Part shown: in pieces, positions 34,849 to 45,840 of the stretch
How the letters are laid out: each line of letters opens with the position of its first letter
Numbering within the stretch: the first letter of the stretch is position 1
NCBI GenBank assembly: GCA_947652115.1
Contig: OX393568.1
Coordinates: forward strand, 746,853 to 810,852
Source of the DNA: Blastomussa wellsi
Taxonomy: Eukaryota; Cnidaria; Anthozoa; Scleractinia; Plerogyridae
Direction of reading: 5' to 3'
Length of the DNA stretch: 64,000 nt
Position numbers and translations under genes: made by a program
The notes under the pieces: model-generated
The model's database searches: none
Told to the model about the DNA's origin: nothing
The model's input: the letters and a program-made list of their open reading frames with translations, nothing else

Positions 34849-35045
34849 ACAACAACAACAACACTGAAAAAAAAAGACTTAGCTCGCATTTTTTTATGCC
34901 TTAGATTTCGTAGACGTTTTTCAAAAGCTACCGTTAACAAATGACATGCTTTCTTTCTTGGGTGACGAATGCACGAAAAATTGCTTGTTGCCCGTTGAAG
35001 AGGTAAGTCTTTGAAGGCTATTCCGTCATTATATAACCACTGTAG

Positions 35046-35279
<234 letters not shown>

Positions 35280-35356
35280 CAAAACAAGAGACTTTCGAAC
35301 AAGAACAAGAGAACAAGAGATTTTCCTTATATGAAAAATTTTGTTTTCTTTTTAAA

Positions 35357-36316
35357 ATGGAGGAAAGGAAACCAACACGGCCGAATTACGAGCCTGGAAA
35401 ACCGCTCTCAGACCAATTCAGAGGTAAAATTCTTGACTTGTGCAATCGCGGATTTTCCAATAAGCAGATTTCTCGTGATTTACAGGTGACAACGCGTACT
35501 GTTAGGAAGATAATTGGCCATTTTCAACGGTATGGAACTTTGACTACTTTTTCCATAGCAGAAGTGAGCCACGTTAATTATTCACGAAAAACTTGTAAGA
35601 GCTTCGCCAGAAAAATCTTTTTTCTTTTACCATTTATACGAATAAGAATTTCTACAAGTTCTACGAGATGTAAATAGCCAAGAAAAGCTCTCGATAACAA
35701 CAAGAAGTTTTACACATCACTCGAATACACCATGTTTGACGCAAGTTTCGTTCTCCATATTGGAAACATCTTTTGTTCGCCTAGCCAGTCAAAAATCGTC
35801 TTTTGGTTTGAGCGTTGATCGGCGCCCTTTCAAACCGAATGCAATATTGAAACGATTAACAGGTTCAATTTTCCAATAATCAATTCATTAATGTACGTCT
35901 GATTAGTCCGATTTCTGCCCAACGGTCATGTCATGCTGATGAAGCCTAACAAGACCGAAACAGCTATCCATGGCTTCTATTGCTCGGATGATATGGCTTT
36001 GCGCATGCGTGCGATACTTGACAGGCTGTGGGTTTGTGTTCGAGTGATTCACTTGTTTTTGTTATTATTTTTTTAATGAAATGTCGGCATTTAAAAGTTC
36101 ATTTTTGTTTTAAACTGAGCGGCGAAGGAGACTGTCAAGAGGGGTGAATTCCAATCCTTTCAACTTTCGTATAATTACAGAGTTTCAAATTACCTCTGAT
36201 CTCTCCTTTTCTTATAGGCGGAGGACCTCCTGTCGCGTGCTCTTGTTAATGATACCTGCCGCCGCATTGATAAACCAATTTACACAGAAAAGAATGGCTC
36301 CGCCAGACATATATAG
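35357..36316 (+). CDS. Paired-domain (Pax-like) HTH exon with possible second exon; partial
   Basis: Exon 35357-35563 begins with ATG (AAAATGG) and ends GAA|GTGAGC. Residues 14-62 resemble the N-terminal half of a Pax paired domain. GKPLSD matches the GRPLPD motif, RGKILDLCNRG matches the first helix, QISRDLQV matches DISRQLRV, and TRTVRKIIGHFQRYGTL matches the recognition helix with YYETGS. No exon for the second paired subdomain or a homeodomain was found. A phase-0 exon 36218-36316 (after a strong CTTTTCTTATAG acceptor) would end the protein after 32 more residues (AEDLLSRALVNDTCRRIDKP...). Its identity is unknown and its inclusion is tentative. Alternatives are a Tc1-type transposase N-terminus or a decayed Pax copy. 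Confidence 0.5.
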
Positions 36317-37408
36317 TGGAGACAAGCTGCTTTAGCGATGAATACTTTTATAAACAATTTGTTTCAATACTGAAATATTCAAGAACTGATGTACTACTGA
36401 TTGATAGATCATTACATTTGCGATACCTGCAGTCCGTGTATGAGGGAACTGAACTACGTGTTCGGTAAGGTGGAACTACTTAACTTATAACCAACTTAAA
36501 TGAATGGAAATTTCCACTTTGAAGGAATTGCGCTGGTTGAGCATGTTTTATTGGGTGAAAATTCCTAGAACTGAGGAATCTACAAATATAGAGAAAATAT
36601 TCACTGAACTGTTTGGAATGGAAATAAAAATAAAAATAAAAACTCGACTACCTGTTATTGTAGAAACAATTTATTCGGAACCATTACTGAATATGAATAA
36701 TATTTTTCACGGCTTTACCTTGTCACGCCAGGAAAATCATGTCTAATCATAATATCCCGCGGGATCTTCCTCACAGGCCCGTATATTCTCAATTCTCAAT
36801 AATTCAATAAGCTTGTATAACTTTTAGTCGAAAACCGTTTTTTTCTTGTCGAGGGGCAGCATTGTTCTAATTAAAAAAATGAATTTACGTTCTAAATATA
36901 AAGATTTGCAGTTAATTTTGATACGCGTGGTGGTTTCGGAAAGGCGGGGGTGATCTCTATTACGTAGAAAATTGACGTCTGCTTACACGACAGAAGACAA
37001 CTGACGAGTCTGCGCCCGCAATACACAGAGTTGAAACTGGTCAAGTTTGGGGTCAGCAAATTATAACATCGACCTACTGGTGGTCAACTTCGGATGACAT
37101 CTTCGTAAACAATCTTCAGTAAACATCCGTAACCGAAAGTCACGCCATAGCAATTTGACTGAAAAATACAAAGACGGGATATTTGTTATTAGACTAGGAA
37201 ATTTTGTCGATTTCCATTTCGTGTCGATTTTGAACTTGCCGTGTGGGCTGGTACAGGCGCAAATGTTTTTCAACCCTTTAATTTAATGTACATGTGTGTG
37301 CGTGATATTTTGTTCTCCATATAACAGGAATTTTTTTGGCTCACCGAACATGCGTGAATTTTCTTCGGCACTCTGGTCGTGTGCAAATGTTTTTCTTCAA
37401 GTGTGCTC

Positions 37409-37654
37409 CCCCACCTCAAAAATTTAATGGTTCGCCCCAAAGATGTTCTCTTTCAGACAATTTCCAGCTTTAAAAAAATCATTATCATTGAGTTTGGCAA
37501 AATACCATACAGATGCGTGCGTGCGCTTGGCACAGTAAAGAAGGGGATGTCAGAAAACATCGAGAAAGTATCCAAGAGAGCTAATGTGACAGAGATTCAA
37601 AAGATCTGCATACTGGGATCTGCGCGAATCCTCAGAAAGGTGCTTAGTATATGA
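37409..37654 (+). pseudogene. Non-LTR retrotransposon polyprotein C-terminal fragment
   Basis: The frame ends YRCVRALGTVKKGMSENIE, then ICILGSARILRKVLSI and stop. The G-T-V-x-K and LLGSARILRKVL patterns are, from memory, typical of the C-terminal end of cnidarian RTE/LINE-like polyproteins (ALGTV..., LQK.ALLGTARILRKVL). No reverse transcriptase motifs are left upstream, so it is a 5'-truncated or decayed copy. The 100 bp after the stop are probably its 3' UTR. Confidence 0.55.
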
Positions 37655-38309
37655 ACAGAAAGAATAGCGACTTTACGAAACCACGACGGCGATGTCAACG
37701 AGGACGTCGCCAAACAAGAGATTTAATGAGCAAAACAATAGCCCCGCACGTGCGTTATCCATCTTTGTTCATTTCTTTGTCGTCCTCTGACAAAACAATG
37801 ACGTGAAATGACTAAATTCTGAGTTGTGTTGATTACGTAAACCGCAACGGCGAGTTTTTCATGTTTCTCGTTTGAATTAAATAAGCGCAGAAAATCCAAG
37901 TAGAAATTAGCGCTGATAATGATAATCATACTGTCGTTGGCGTCGCCGTCGTGGTTTCATAAAGTCCCTATTGACTTGAGTGACCGATGCCCTAGGTGCA
38001 TGGTTTGCGCCCGGCTGATGCACATAAAGAATGCCAACAAAGACTGTGATAGTAGAGATAATAATAATAATAAAATTGCTTTCCAACATCCGGTCCCTTC
38101 GTATAATCGTCGTAAGTGTTCGTTACGCAACATCCTTAAATGACCTCGGGTAGGTTGATGTTATAATCTGCTGACCCAAGTTTGGAGTCCTTTGGAGTAG
38201 GTATCGCTTTTAGTGTTAAATTTCAGACGATTTGTATTGATATTTATGCCTTATACCTTTTATGCATTCTCCTTCTGTCAGTTCTTAGCGCAAACAAAGA
38301 TATTTGGTG

Positions 38310-38531
38310 CAAGTGAGAGATGATCATCGCAGTGAATTTTCAATTTCAACGGGATTCGAACCCGTGATCTCCGCGATACCGGTGCGATCCTTCATAGCTC
38401 AGTTGGTAGAGCATCGCACCGGTATCGCGGAGATCACGGGTTAGAATCCCGTTGAAGCCCTGAATTTTTTCAGGTTTCTTTAATTCCAATTGTTTGAATT
38501 CGAAATTCACTGCGATGATCATCTCTCACTT
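38310..38531. mobile_element. Foldback element built on a palindromic half-tRNA
   Basis: Outer inverted repeats: AAGTGAGAGATGATCATCGC then AGTGAATTT on the left (38311-38339) and AAATTCACTGCGATGATCAT then CTCTCACTT on the right (38502-38531). Inner arms of 42 bp, 38347-38388 and 38413-38454, are reverse complements with about two differences. The right arm with the centre reads TAGCTCAGTTGGTAGAGC (a canonical tRNA D arm), then CACGGGTTAGAATCCCGT (a T arm with one base changed from GGTTCGAATCC). So one tRNA-like unit has had its 3' half duplicated in inverse. Confidence 0.75.
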
Positions 38532-39488
38532 TCATCTGTATCCGCAGTTCATATATGAATTATTTTATATACTTTGCGTCAAGGATATTTGGTTTTGCTC
38601 AGTTTAGGTAGAAGCTACCCAGCCGTTAATCTATATGTCTGTCTCGATATTTTCCAAATATTTACCTGATAGGGACAAGCTTGTAAAAGATTCTTTCGGC
38701 TGCTGCTAATTGAAAACTTAGAATTTACCTAAATCAAGTAATGTTGCGTGACCTTTGATATATGTTCATTTGCATATTTGTATGTCGCTTTATTATCGAG
38801 AATTAATTTAGCCCTTCAAACCTCTTTTAACGTTTTAATCTACCACTATTTTTACTCGAACACAGGGAATAAATACCCCAGCATTAATTGTCTTCATTCA
38901 AGAAAAACAAAGCCGTGTAAAATAGTAAGGTCATGCTGCTATCAGAATTGAATTTTATTCAGATTTCAGTGCACTGTGAAAATCGACAGAGTGCAACAGT
39001 TTTTTCATCCTGATTTGTTTTCCATTCCAAAATATGTTTCATTGTCTTGTATGTATTGCCCTAAAACGTCGAGTAAATGGGTCGAAATTCAATTGTCTGA
39101 ACTACCGATACACTCTGTTGTAAATATAATGGCGTTACATTTTTAGACATTTTTGGACGTTGCGTTACGTACACTTAATTAGCTTTGGAACGGATAATAT
39201 GTGGGACTTAGTGGCATAAGCAGTAACGCTGTACAGGACAATTAAACGTCACTATCAGCGCCATCGTTTATGTAACAGACCCCAGAATAAGTGATGTTTG
39301 ACAAAAAAAGTCCGTCGGAATACGACCTCTGTTATCTTGTGGATCCCTGTGACACGTTTCGTGACTGATTTAGGACGGAATTTAAAAGAAATGTATTTTT
39401 ATGGCATCTTTTGATGTTGGTTGATGATATATTAGCCAAAGGAAGAAGAAGAGCGGAGAACGATTTTTTCGTACTGTTTACAGGATTG

Positions 39489-39553
39489 CTAGCCTGCGAT
39501 TATACAGTACCCTCCCTCCCTAATGGTCGCGGTCGCGTCGCACGTTAATGGTC
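39489..39553. repeat. Small inverted-repeat element (AGCCTGCGA ends)
   Basis: AGCCTGCGAT near 39490 and GTCGCAGGCT near 39543-39552 are inverted ends around TACCCTCCCTCCCTAATGG. It resembles the element at 10610-10692 in its CCTGCGAT ends and CCCTCCCTCCCTA interior, so the two are likely one family. Confidence 0.6.
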
Positions 39554-39969
39554 GCAGGCTCTGGGACGAGTTTACGTAATATTTATCAAATTATAGTGGC
39601 AGCGAACAAGATGTCAATTTTACTTGATTGTGCAGCGAGAAAATAACCACTGAGTTAATAATAAATCAGTTGAAACTGCGACAAACGGTCCGTTTAAAGA
39701 CATCCACAACATGAAAAGTGCATCTATTTAGAGGAACAATTCGATTAGCGATTCGCTCCGACGCCACGAAGGGCTAACGCTCGAAACGTCAGCTCTCGAA
39801 TCTCTTTACGGTGGCCAATTTACATTATCAACCCAGCTGATAAAACCAAATTATAAGAAAATAATCGTTACTACGATTAGCCGATGCACAGGCATTCTGT
39901 TTACTGTCGTATTGACTGTGTTTTTCAACAGGTGAGGGATACATTTAGAAAGATTTAGTAATTCCAACA

Positions 39970-40662
39970 ATGGAGAACACAAAATCTGGCCAAGAAATTC
40001 TACAGTCGCTGCGAAAGGAGCAATTCTCCATTGAGACGGACGAAAAGCTAGCGACCCACCCGGTCGTCAAGGAAGCAAAGGCCGGGACACTTCCTCTAAA
40101 AGTCGTGGAACGATTTCTTTGCGAGCAGTATCACATTATAGCGGCCGACACCGCTACCATGGAGCACCTGGTTTCTAGATTTGATGACAATCAAGTCATC
40201 CGAGATTATTTCCAGTTCTTCTTAGCGGGTGAAAAGATGGGCCATGGAAAGTTGCTCACCATGGCCAAAGCCATGAAACTTTCACAATCAGATCTGGAGA
40301 ATTACGAGCCGCAAGCCGTTGCACAAGGATACCCCTCATATCTGTGTCGACTGGCACACTACGGCGAAGCGCCACAAATCGCGGCGGCTATTGCTGTGAA
40401 CTTCCCCGCTTTTGGTAAGATGTGCTCTGGTATCGCAGACGCTTTGAAGGAGAACTACAACATGACGGAAGAGGACGTGGGTTTTTTTCGATTTTTTGCC
40501 GCTGGTGAGCTGGACGAGGGAGCTGTGAAGGTTGTGGAGGCTTACAACGCCAGTGACAAGGGCAAGTTGAGCGAGGTTCATTACAAGGATATTAAAAGAG
40601 CAGTTCGGCTTCTACAATCTTACGAAGTTATGTTCTGGGACAGCATATACTCTAGTGCCTGA
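39970..40662 (+). CDS. TenA/THI-4 (PqqC-like, haem-oxygenase fold) family protein, intronless
   Basis: A single exon of 230 aa that appears complete. ATG 39970 lies in CAACAATGG. The all-helical fold is suggested throughout. Family-like stretches are HPVVKEAKAGTLP then FLCEQYH near residues 26-54, FFLAGEKMGHG near 83-93, and FFRFFAAGELDEGAV near 173-187. TenA proteins of bacteria and plants act in thiamin salvage by hydrolysing aminopyrimidines; others of this fold include PqqC. The catalytic Cys of TenA (in a P-C-x-W context) appears replaced here by P-A-F (NFPAFG), with a Cys seven residues after the Pro, so thiaminase-type activity is doubtful. TTTTTCAACAG|GTGAGG at 39920-39932 may be the acceptor of a 5' UTR intron. 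An intronless copy is compatible with retrocopy or lateral origin. Confidence 0.8.
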   Translation: MENTKSGQEILQSLRKEQFSIETDEKLATHPVVKEAKAGTLPLKVVERFLCEQYHIIAADTATMEHLVSRFDDNQVIRDYFQFFLAGEKMGHGKLLTMAKAMKLSQSDLENYEPQAVAQGYPSYLCRLAHYGEAPQIAAAIAVNFPAFGKMCSGIADALKENYNMTEEDVGFFRFFAAGELDEGAVKVVEAYNASDKGKLSEVHYKDIKRAVRLLQSYEVMFWDSIYSSA

Positions 40663-41093
40663 AGACAGGTTTTTGGCTGATTTAGGTATAACATTCATCT
40701 CCCAGAAGTTTGATATAACGTTTTGAAACAGATCGAGCTTGACTATCCTGTTTTCACGAATTTGTATTTGAATATCGTTTTGGTAATCAGTTATCGATTA
40801 GCTTAGCGAACAATAGATCGATCAATCGATCATTGTCTTATTTTTCTTCAAGAGAATAAAAGGCCATGCAAAGCCGCCACCTTGGCACTTGGACTATTCA
40901 TTTTTGTAACCATAGAGAGTGCAGATTTCTCGATGTTTTTTTCAAATTGCTGGCGGTATAACTCAAACACACATCTCCATTACAAAAAATGAAGCTGAAG
41001 GCCTTTTTCAGTCCATTATTTCGCCAAGCAATGCTCTGGGGGGAGAGCTTTGCATTTCCATCAAATAAAGTTTCATCTGATGTGAAGTATATG

Positions 41094-41195
41094 AAATAAT
41101 TCATATTTGAACTGCGGATGTAAATGAAGTGAGGAATGGCTTCTTTCCAATTGTTTAAATTGGAAATTTACTGTGATGATCATTCCTCACTTCCA
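41094..41195. repeat. Inverted-repeat element related to the 38.3-kb element, reverse orientation
   Basis: GAAGTGAGGAATG at 41126-41138 and CATTCCTCACTTC at 41181-41193 are inverted ends around CCAATTGTTTAAATTGGAAATTTACTGTGATGATCA. The flank AAATAATTCATATTTGAACT then GCGGAT is the reverse complement of the flank after the 38.3-kb element (ATCCGCAGTTCATATATGAA then TTATTT), so both are copies of one repeat. This copy lacks the tRNA-like core. Confidence 0.7.
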
Positions 41196-41828
41196 AAGTT
41201 TCATCTCTGCTTAATTTCCAATTTAAATTATCGAAGGTGCTGCAGAAATTATTTTCAAACCCATTCCCCTTTTCCAGCTTTTCATTTTACGGCCTCGTGA
41301 ATGCATGGGTAGTTTGAAAAAGATTATTTCTCGGGTGTTCGTTGTCCAAATAAAACATCTACAACCGACCAAAATAGTGAAAAAAAAATAGCTGTGATTA
41401 CACACTTTTCAAACTTCGATTTATGTCTTATAGATACAGTTCTGTTTCTCTGTAGCTATTATATTTCATTCATTTCATCCACTTTAAATTTTCACCTGCC
41501 TTATATGCACTTCCAATCAACATGTCGGCGACGCTCTCTCCAATATTACTCCCTGCTGCTTATTAACGGCAAATGTAATATTGCTCAAAATTTAGTCAAA
41601 TATATCCTATCTTTCCTATCACAACTTTCGCTAACTTTAAGTTAGGTACTTTGAATACAGTATCTGAAGTTTTGAAGAATTTTGCAGTTTTCTATACTCG
41701 GAGAAGCCTCTTGTGCTGTATTCTCGATCTGAAACAGTTTGCAAACTGGTCATATAATGTCTCCTTATGTAGACCAAAAGATGACCGGCGTATTTCTAAG
41801 AACACTGACAAGATTAACGATTTTTCAG

Positions 41829-44681
41829 CCAAGGCGCTAAATTGTGCCTGTGCGTCGAAAACGAGTTGCCGCCGTGATTCAGAGCTCGTTGTCCACAGTC
41901 AGTCTTCAACAGTCAGAACAAATCGTATTTACCTTCTGGCGCTTGTGACTGGTGGAATATATTCTGATGGTAAGTATATTTGCAGACAAGCACGATGGAA
42001 ACACGACATGAAATGCCATGTTTTCACGTTAACAGCCTGTTTGGTTTATTTTTAAGGGCGTACATTGCAATGCGTTCATGCTTTAGGCCGGAGTTACAGC
42101 TTTAGCTTAAATATAGTGTGTCAGTAGGGAAAGATAAGCGGTTACTGAAGTAAAATGCCAGTTTTAAGCTTGACAATAGCGTACAACAAATTCGAGGAAC
42201 AAAATTGTTATGTGAAATTTTTGATGATTTCCTGACGTTTATCTTTGGCTTTTTGTTTTGATAAGGCAGTTTTGTTTTCTTTTCGTAGAGGCCTTTGTAT
42301 ATTCATCTCAGCATGGGGTCCCTCAAACTTCATGTACGAGGTATGCAAATGTACATAAGCTTACATTGTATTATGCAATAAAATCAGACCCCTTTTAAGA
42401 TGGCGTCATTATTAACATACGATGATCGCGTATGTTTTGGGAAGTTAAATCACAATTTTTAATTTCCTTCCATGCTTGATGGCCTGAGTCCGTTTCTCTC
42501 AAGTCAAAAACTGTAACCTTGCTATGCAAGACACCTATATTTTGCCTCCTACAATTGTGATTATTAAAAACTAGCTATGGTATATTGCATTTCCTGAGTT
42601 TTGATTGGTTTAGAGGCAATGGTATATGAGCTCATATACCATTGACCTACAAGCATGGTAGGAGTACGCGTACAAGAATGCATTTTTCGCAATGTTTGTA
42701 CAATATTTTTGGGGCTATTTTAATAAAACAATTATTCCACTCGTGGTTGCTGGATATGAGATGGTTATAGCCAACTCATATCCAACGCGCGCTCGTGGAA
42801 TAATTGTTAAATATTATTCCAACAGAATACATGTCTAGGATAATAAAAATTCAAATCATATTTAGATATGGCCACCTTTAATTTTTTACCGGAAATTATT
42901 TGGATCTTGTAATACTGGGATTAAAGCTAGCTGTCAAATCATTACGATTATTTTATTATCTTTTTTAATTTTTTGACACATACGAGACGGTTTTCAAAGA
43001 AGGATCTTTGACTGAAGTTTTTTGTGCAACGCCATAAAAATACTTCTTAAAACACTGCTGACAAAAGCTGGGATTGACATTAGCAGTAGAAGGTATTATA
43101 TTCAGCTGGATAAGAGGTTAGTTCTTTCAAAAATGTACTTTTTTAAAATTGTTTAAGTGACCGTCCAGCTAGAAAGCATGTGGAAAGAGGTTTTGAGGCA
43201 TTCTGGATAAGACGCGCGTACGTGGTTCAACAGGTATCGGACGGGAAATGTGTAGCTATCTAAGTAGGACTCTACTTATACATGTATACAACTAAAATAA
43301 TTGGCTGATGTCATAAAATAGCTGGATGCCAGGGCCAGCCACACTGAACAGAACGACATTTAAAAAAGTAAAAAAAAATGTTAGCAATTCGAACTTTTTA
43401 TAGAGGGGGTAAGTTGTTTTTCAGATATTTTTGCAACAGTGTAGGCCTTCCTTAGGCTATGCCCGCACTAAGCCTGATAAATTTGACGACGGCGTTTTCG
43501 CCTCGAAAGCGGATAAAATGTTTTCTGTCCACACAATAACGTTTTCAAATTGTTTCACCTTCGATATTGAAACACTGCCTCACCAGAAATGCTTTAATAC
43601 ACGCTAGAACATGCCCCCATTAATCAAGCCACGTTATTCGACCGTTTTTATGTCAGCGTTTTCATAACATTCCGTTTTCGCCGTCCACACTAACACACCT
43701 AGCCAGCGTTTTTAAATTTATTCACGTCGGAGAACGTTTTCAAAAAGTTCTGTTTTTGGTGACCGAAAACGCCGTTTTAGTGTGCACGGAAGGTCAATCC
43801 AGAGAAAAATTAAAGGTTGCATTTTTAATTTTATCCGGATTAGTGTGCACGTATAGCCTTGGAATCAGCAACACAGATGAAAACTTGATTCTCGTGATAT
43901 TATCCTGAAATTTCATCACACGCATGCTAAGACAGAATCGACGACAGTTGTTTGGTGGGATTTTGCCATCTGGACCACTAGTTATTATAAAAATGTACTA
44001 ATGAATATTAAGGTATTTTCGTTTCTCATTATGTAAAGCCTAAATTTCTTCCACGAATAGACCTAGGCGTATTTTACTCTCCAGAGCCTGACAGGAAGAA
44101 AATATTAAACTATTTATCATTTTTCTGCCTGCCATAAAATATGTGTGAAAATAATATCTAGTTTGACTTGTGTACAGATATCATAAAGCTATGCACCAAA
44201 ACAAACCATATAGTCGTGGTTTTGGCCCTAATCATTCTGAGTATATATTCTTAAAAACAGTTTTCTGTCTCGTTGCCGGTAAATAACTTAGGATGTTTGC
44301 ATCCCGGGATTGCGTATATTGAAATATTATTAGTTGCTGACCTACTCGTCGTTAATTACATTTCTTTAATAACAGTATGCTAAATTTAGAAGCGGTACAT
44401 CAAATTTGTTAAGATATAACTTTAGTAATGAATTCATGAAAAATATATTTTAATGCCCTGTTTTAACTATTGTGAAAGGCTAACAAACGGCTATTAAGTT
44501 TTTTTTCACTTTTCTGGGATTATTCTTAATTCCCTCAGTTCTAAACTAAAAATTATTAGCATCACTTAGTACCAATTATGTTTGCACCTAATAGTTTTTT
44601 GAAGGTCACATATCCTTGTTGTTTCCCCTCAGTGGACGCCTATCTGCAGTCCTGAAATATCCCCATCATCAGTTATCCTAA
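41829..44681 (+). CDS. Possible short secreted protein, three exons (tentative)
   Basis: Three exon-like segments are phase-compatible: 41829-41969 (acceptor TTTTTCAG, donor GATG|GTAAGT), 42289-42340 (acceptor TTTTCGTAG, donor GAG|GTATGC) and 44633-44681 (acceptor TTTCCCCTCAG, ends TAA). The first holds NCACASKTSCRRDSELV and then a hydrophobic run RIYLLALVTGG. The second reads EAFVYSSQHGVPQTSCTR. No family was recognised, no start codon is certain, and splice sites this good can occur by chance. Treat it as a hint only. Confidence 0.25.
42626..42655. repeat. Perfect palindrome AATGGTATATGAGCTCATATACCATT
   Basis: A 26-bp perfect palindrome centred on GAGCTC, preceded by TTGATTGGTTTAGAGGC. It may be the core of a small foldback element together with the adjacent inverted repeat at 42728-42808. 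Confidence 0.7.
42728..42808. repeat. Small inverted-repeat element (AACAATTATTCCAC ends)
   Basis: AACAATTATTCCAC at 42728-42741 and GTGGAATAATTGTT at 42795-42808 are perfect inverted repeats. The interior (GGATATGAGATGG...CCAACTCATATCC) is also self-complementary, giving an 81-bp MITE-like hairpin. Confidence 0.75.
43452..43862. mobile_element. Non-autonomous TIR transposon (AGGCTATGCCCGCACTAA ends)
   Basis: The left end AGGCTATGCCCGCACTAA, then GATAAA, is matched in inverse by GGATTAGTGTGCACGTATAGCCTTGG on the right. Subterminal GCGTTTTC / GAAAACGC words are repeated inside. About 410 bp, no ORF. Only the ends are similar, so it is diverged. Confidence 0.65.
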
Positions 44682-45675
44682 TACAGGGAAATTTTTAAAT
44701 AATTACAGGAAACATTGACCTGTAGTACGTTATCCTGCTGACTTGTAAAAATATAACGATAATTTATAGGTCTTTATACAAGAATACGATATAAGTAAAA
44801 TCTCCTGTTTTTTATACAGTTCAAATGCATCCACAAAGTTTTTCTAGACTCTTAGAAAAGTACAAGTAGTTGGATGCTGCAAATCTACAAGAAATAAGTT
44901 TGACATCAACGTTAACAACCTTTTATGTTTCCTGCTGTTGCGTTGAGCTATCATTAGGAAATAGAGTTCTAATATGGAGTATTCTTGGAAAGGTCAATTA
45001 TTGACATGGAAGTTGAATGAATGAATGGCCAAGTTTTTCCAGGCCTGAGCACTGTAAGTTTTCTTGATTTTTGTTTGGATTTCCTACGAAGAAGTGTTTC
45101 TTACTCTTTCGTGACGACAGCCCGCACATTAATGTAGCCTCCCTGCCGATGGCAAAATCAAATTATGGCTACTTCAAAGAGTGCCACGGTAAAGTCAGCG
45201 AGCGGTTAAGTCATGCAACCTGATATAAATAACACTAGCTCTGTTTCAGCACTTTCATATATCTGTAACCAATGTCGACGTTCTAAGAAGGGCTGGCACA
45301 ATTTAAGGATGCCGCATTTCCTTTGTGTTATTTCATACAGCCTCTTTTAATCTATATATGTAGTTAAAATATGTTGCGTAATGAGGCCATAGATAACAAA
45401 AACGTGCAAGGTAAGATCATTGTGTTGAAGTAGCGTAAACCTGTATTGCCAAGGCATGCCATAACTTCAGATACATTTATACCAGTAAAGCATGAATGTA
45501 GTAACTAAAATTTTCAATTTGATCGTATTGTTAGCGTCTTCATGCCAGCAACGTAGCCCTTTAGGGAGAGCTGCATAATGCAGTTTTATACTTTTAACGT
45601 TGATCTCTTAGTCCTCAGTTAGGTCCTTTTTTAAATAGCAAGTTACCTTAGCTACTACTGGTGAAGATTAGGGAC

Positions 45676-45840
45676 AATCAATCAAATCAATCAATAAACT
45701 TTATTTACCCTCGATTGAAAAACTTGGAAACAAAATAGGTTATAGTTCCCTATTCAGACCGGGCTTTCTCTGACCTTTACCACCCGGGAGGGATGGAAAC
45801 CCCCTCCCACCCCCTCACCCCTTCGTAACTTTAAAAATAA
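45676..45840. repeat. Retroelement-like tail (CAATCAAT)n plus CTTTATTTACCCTCG
   Basis: Short CAAT tandem units are followed by AAACTTTATTTACCC and then a C-rich stretch (CACCCGGGAGGG, CCCCCTCCCACCCCCTCACCCC). It resembles the reversed 3' ends at 22.57 and 46.65 kb. Confidence 0.4.

Noticed and set aside
38391..38459. Functional tRNA gene
   Set aside because: The D and T arms look right, but no proper 5-bp anticodon stem forms, the T loop has a changed conserved base, and it is part of a foldback element.
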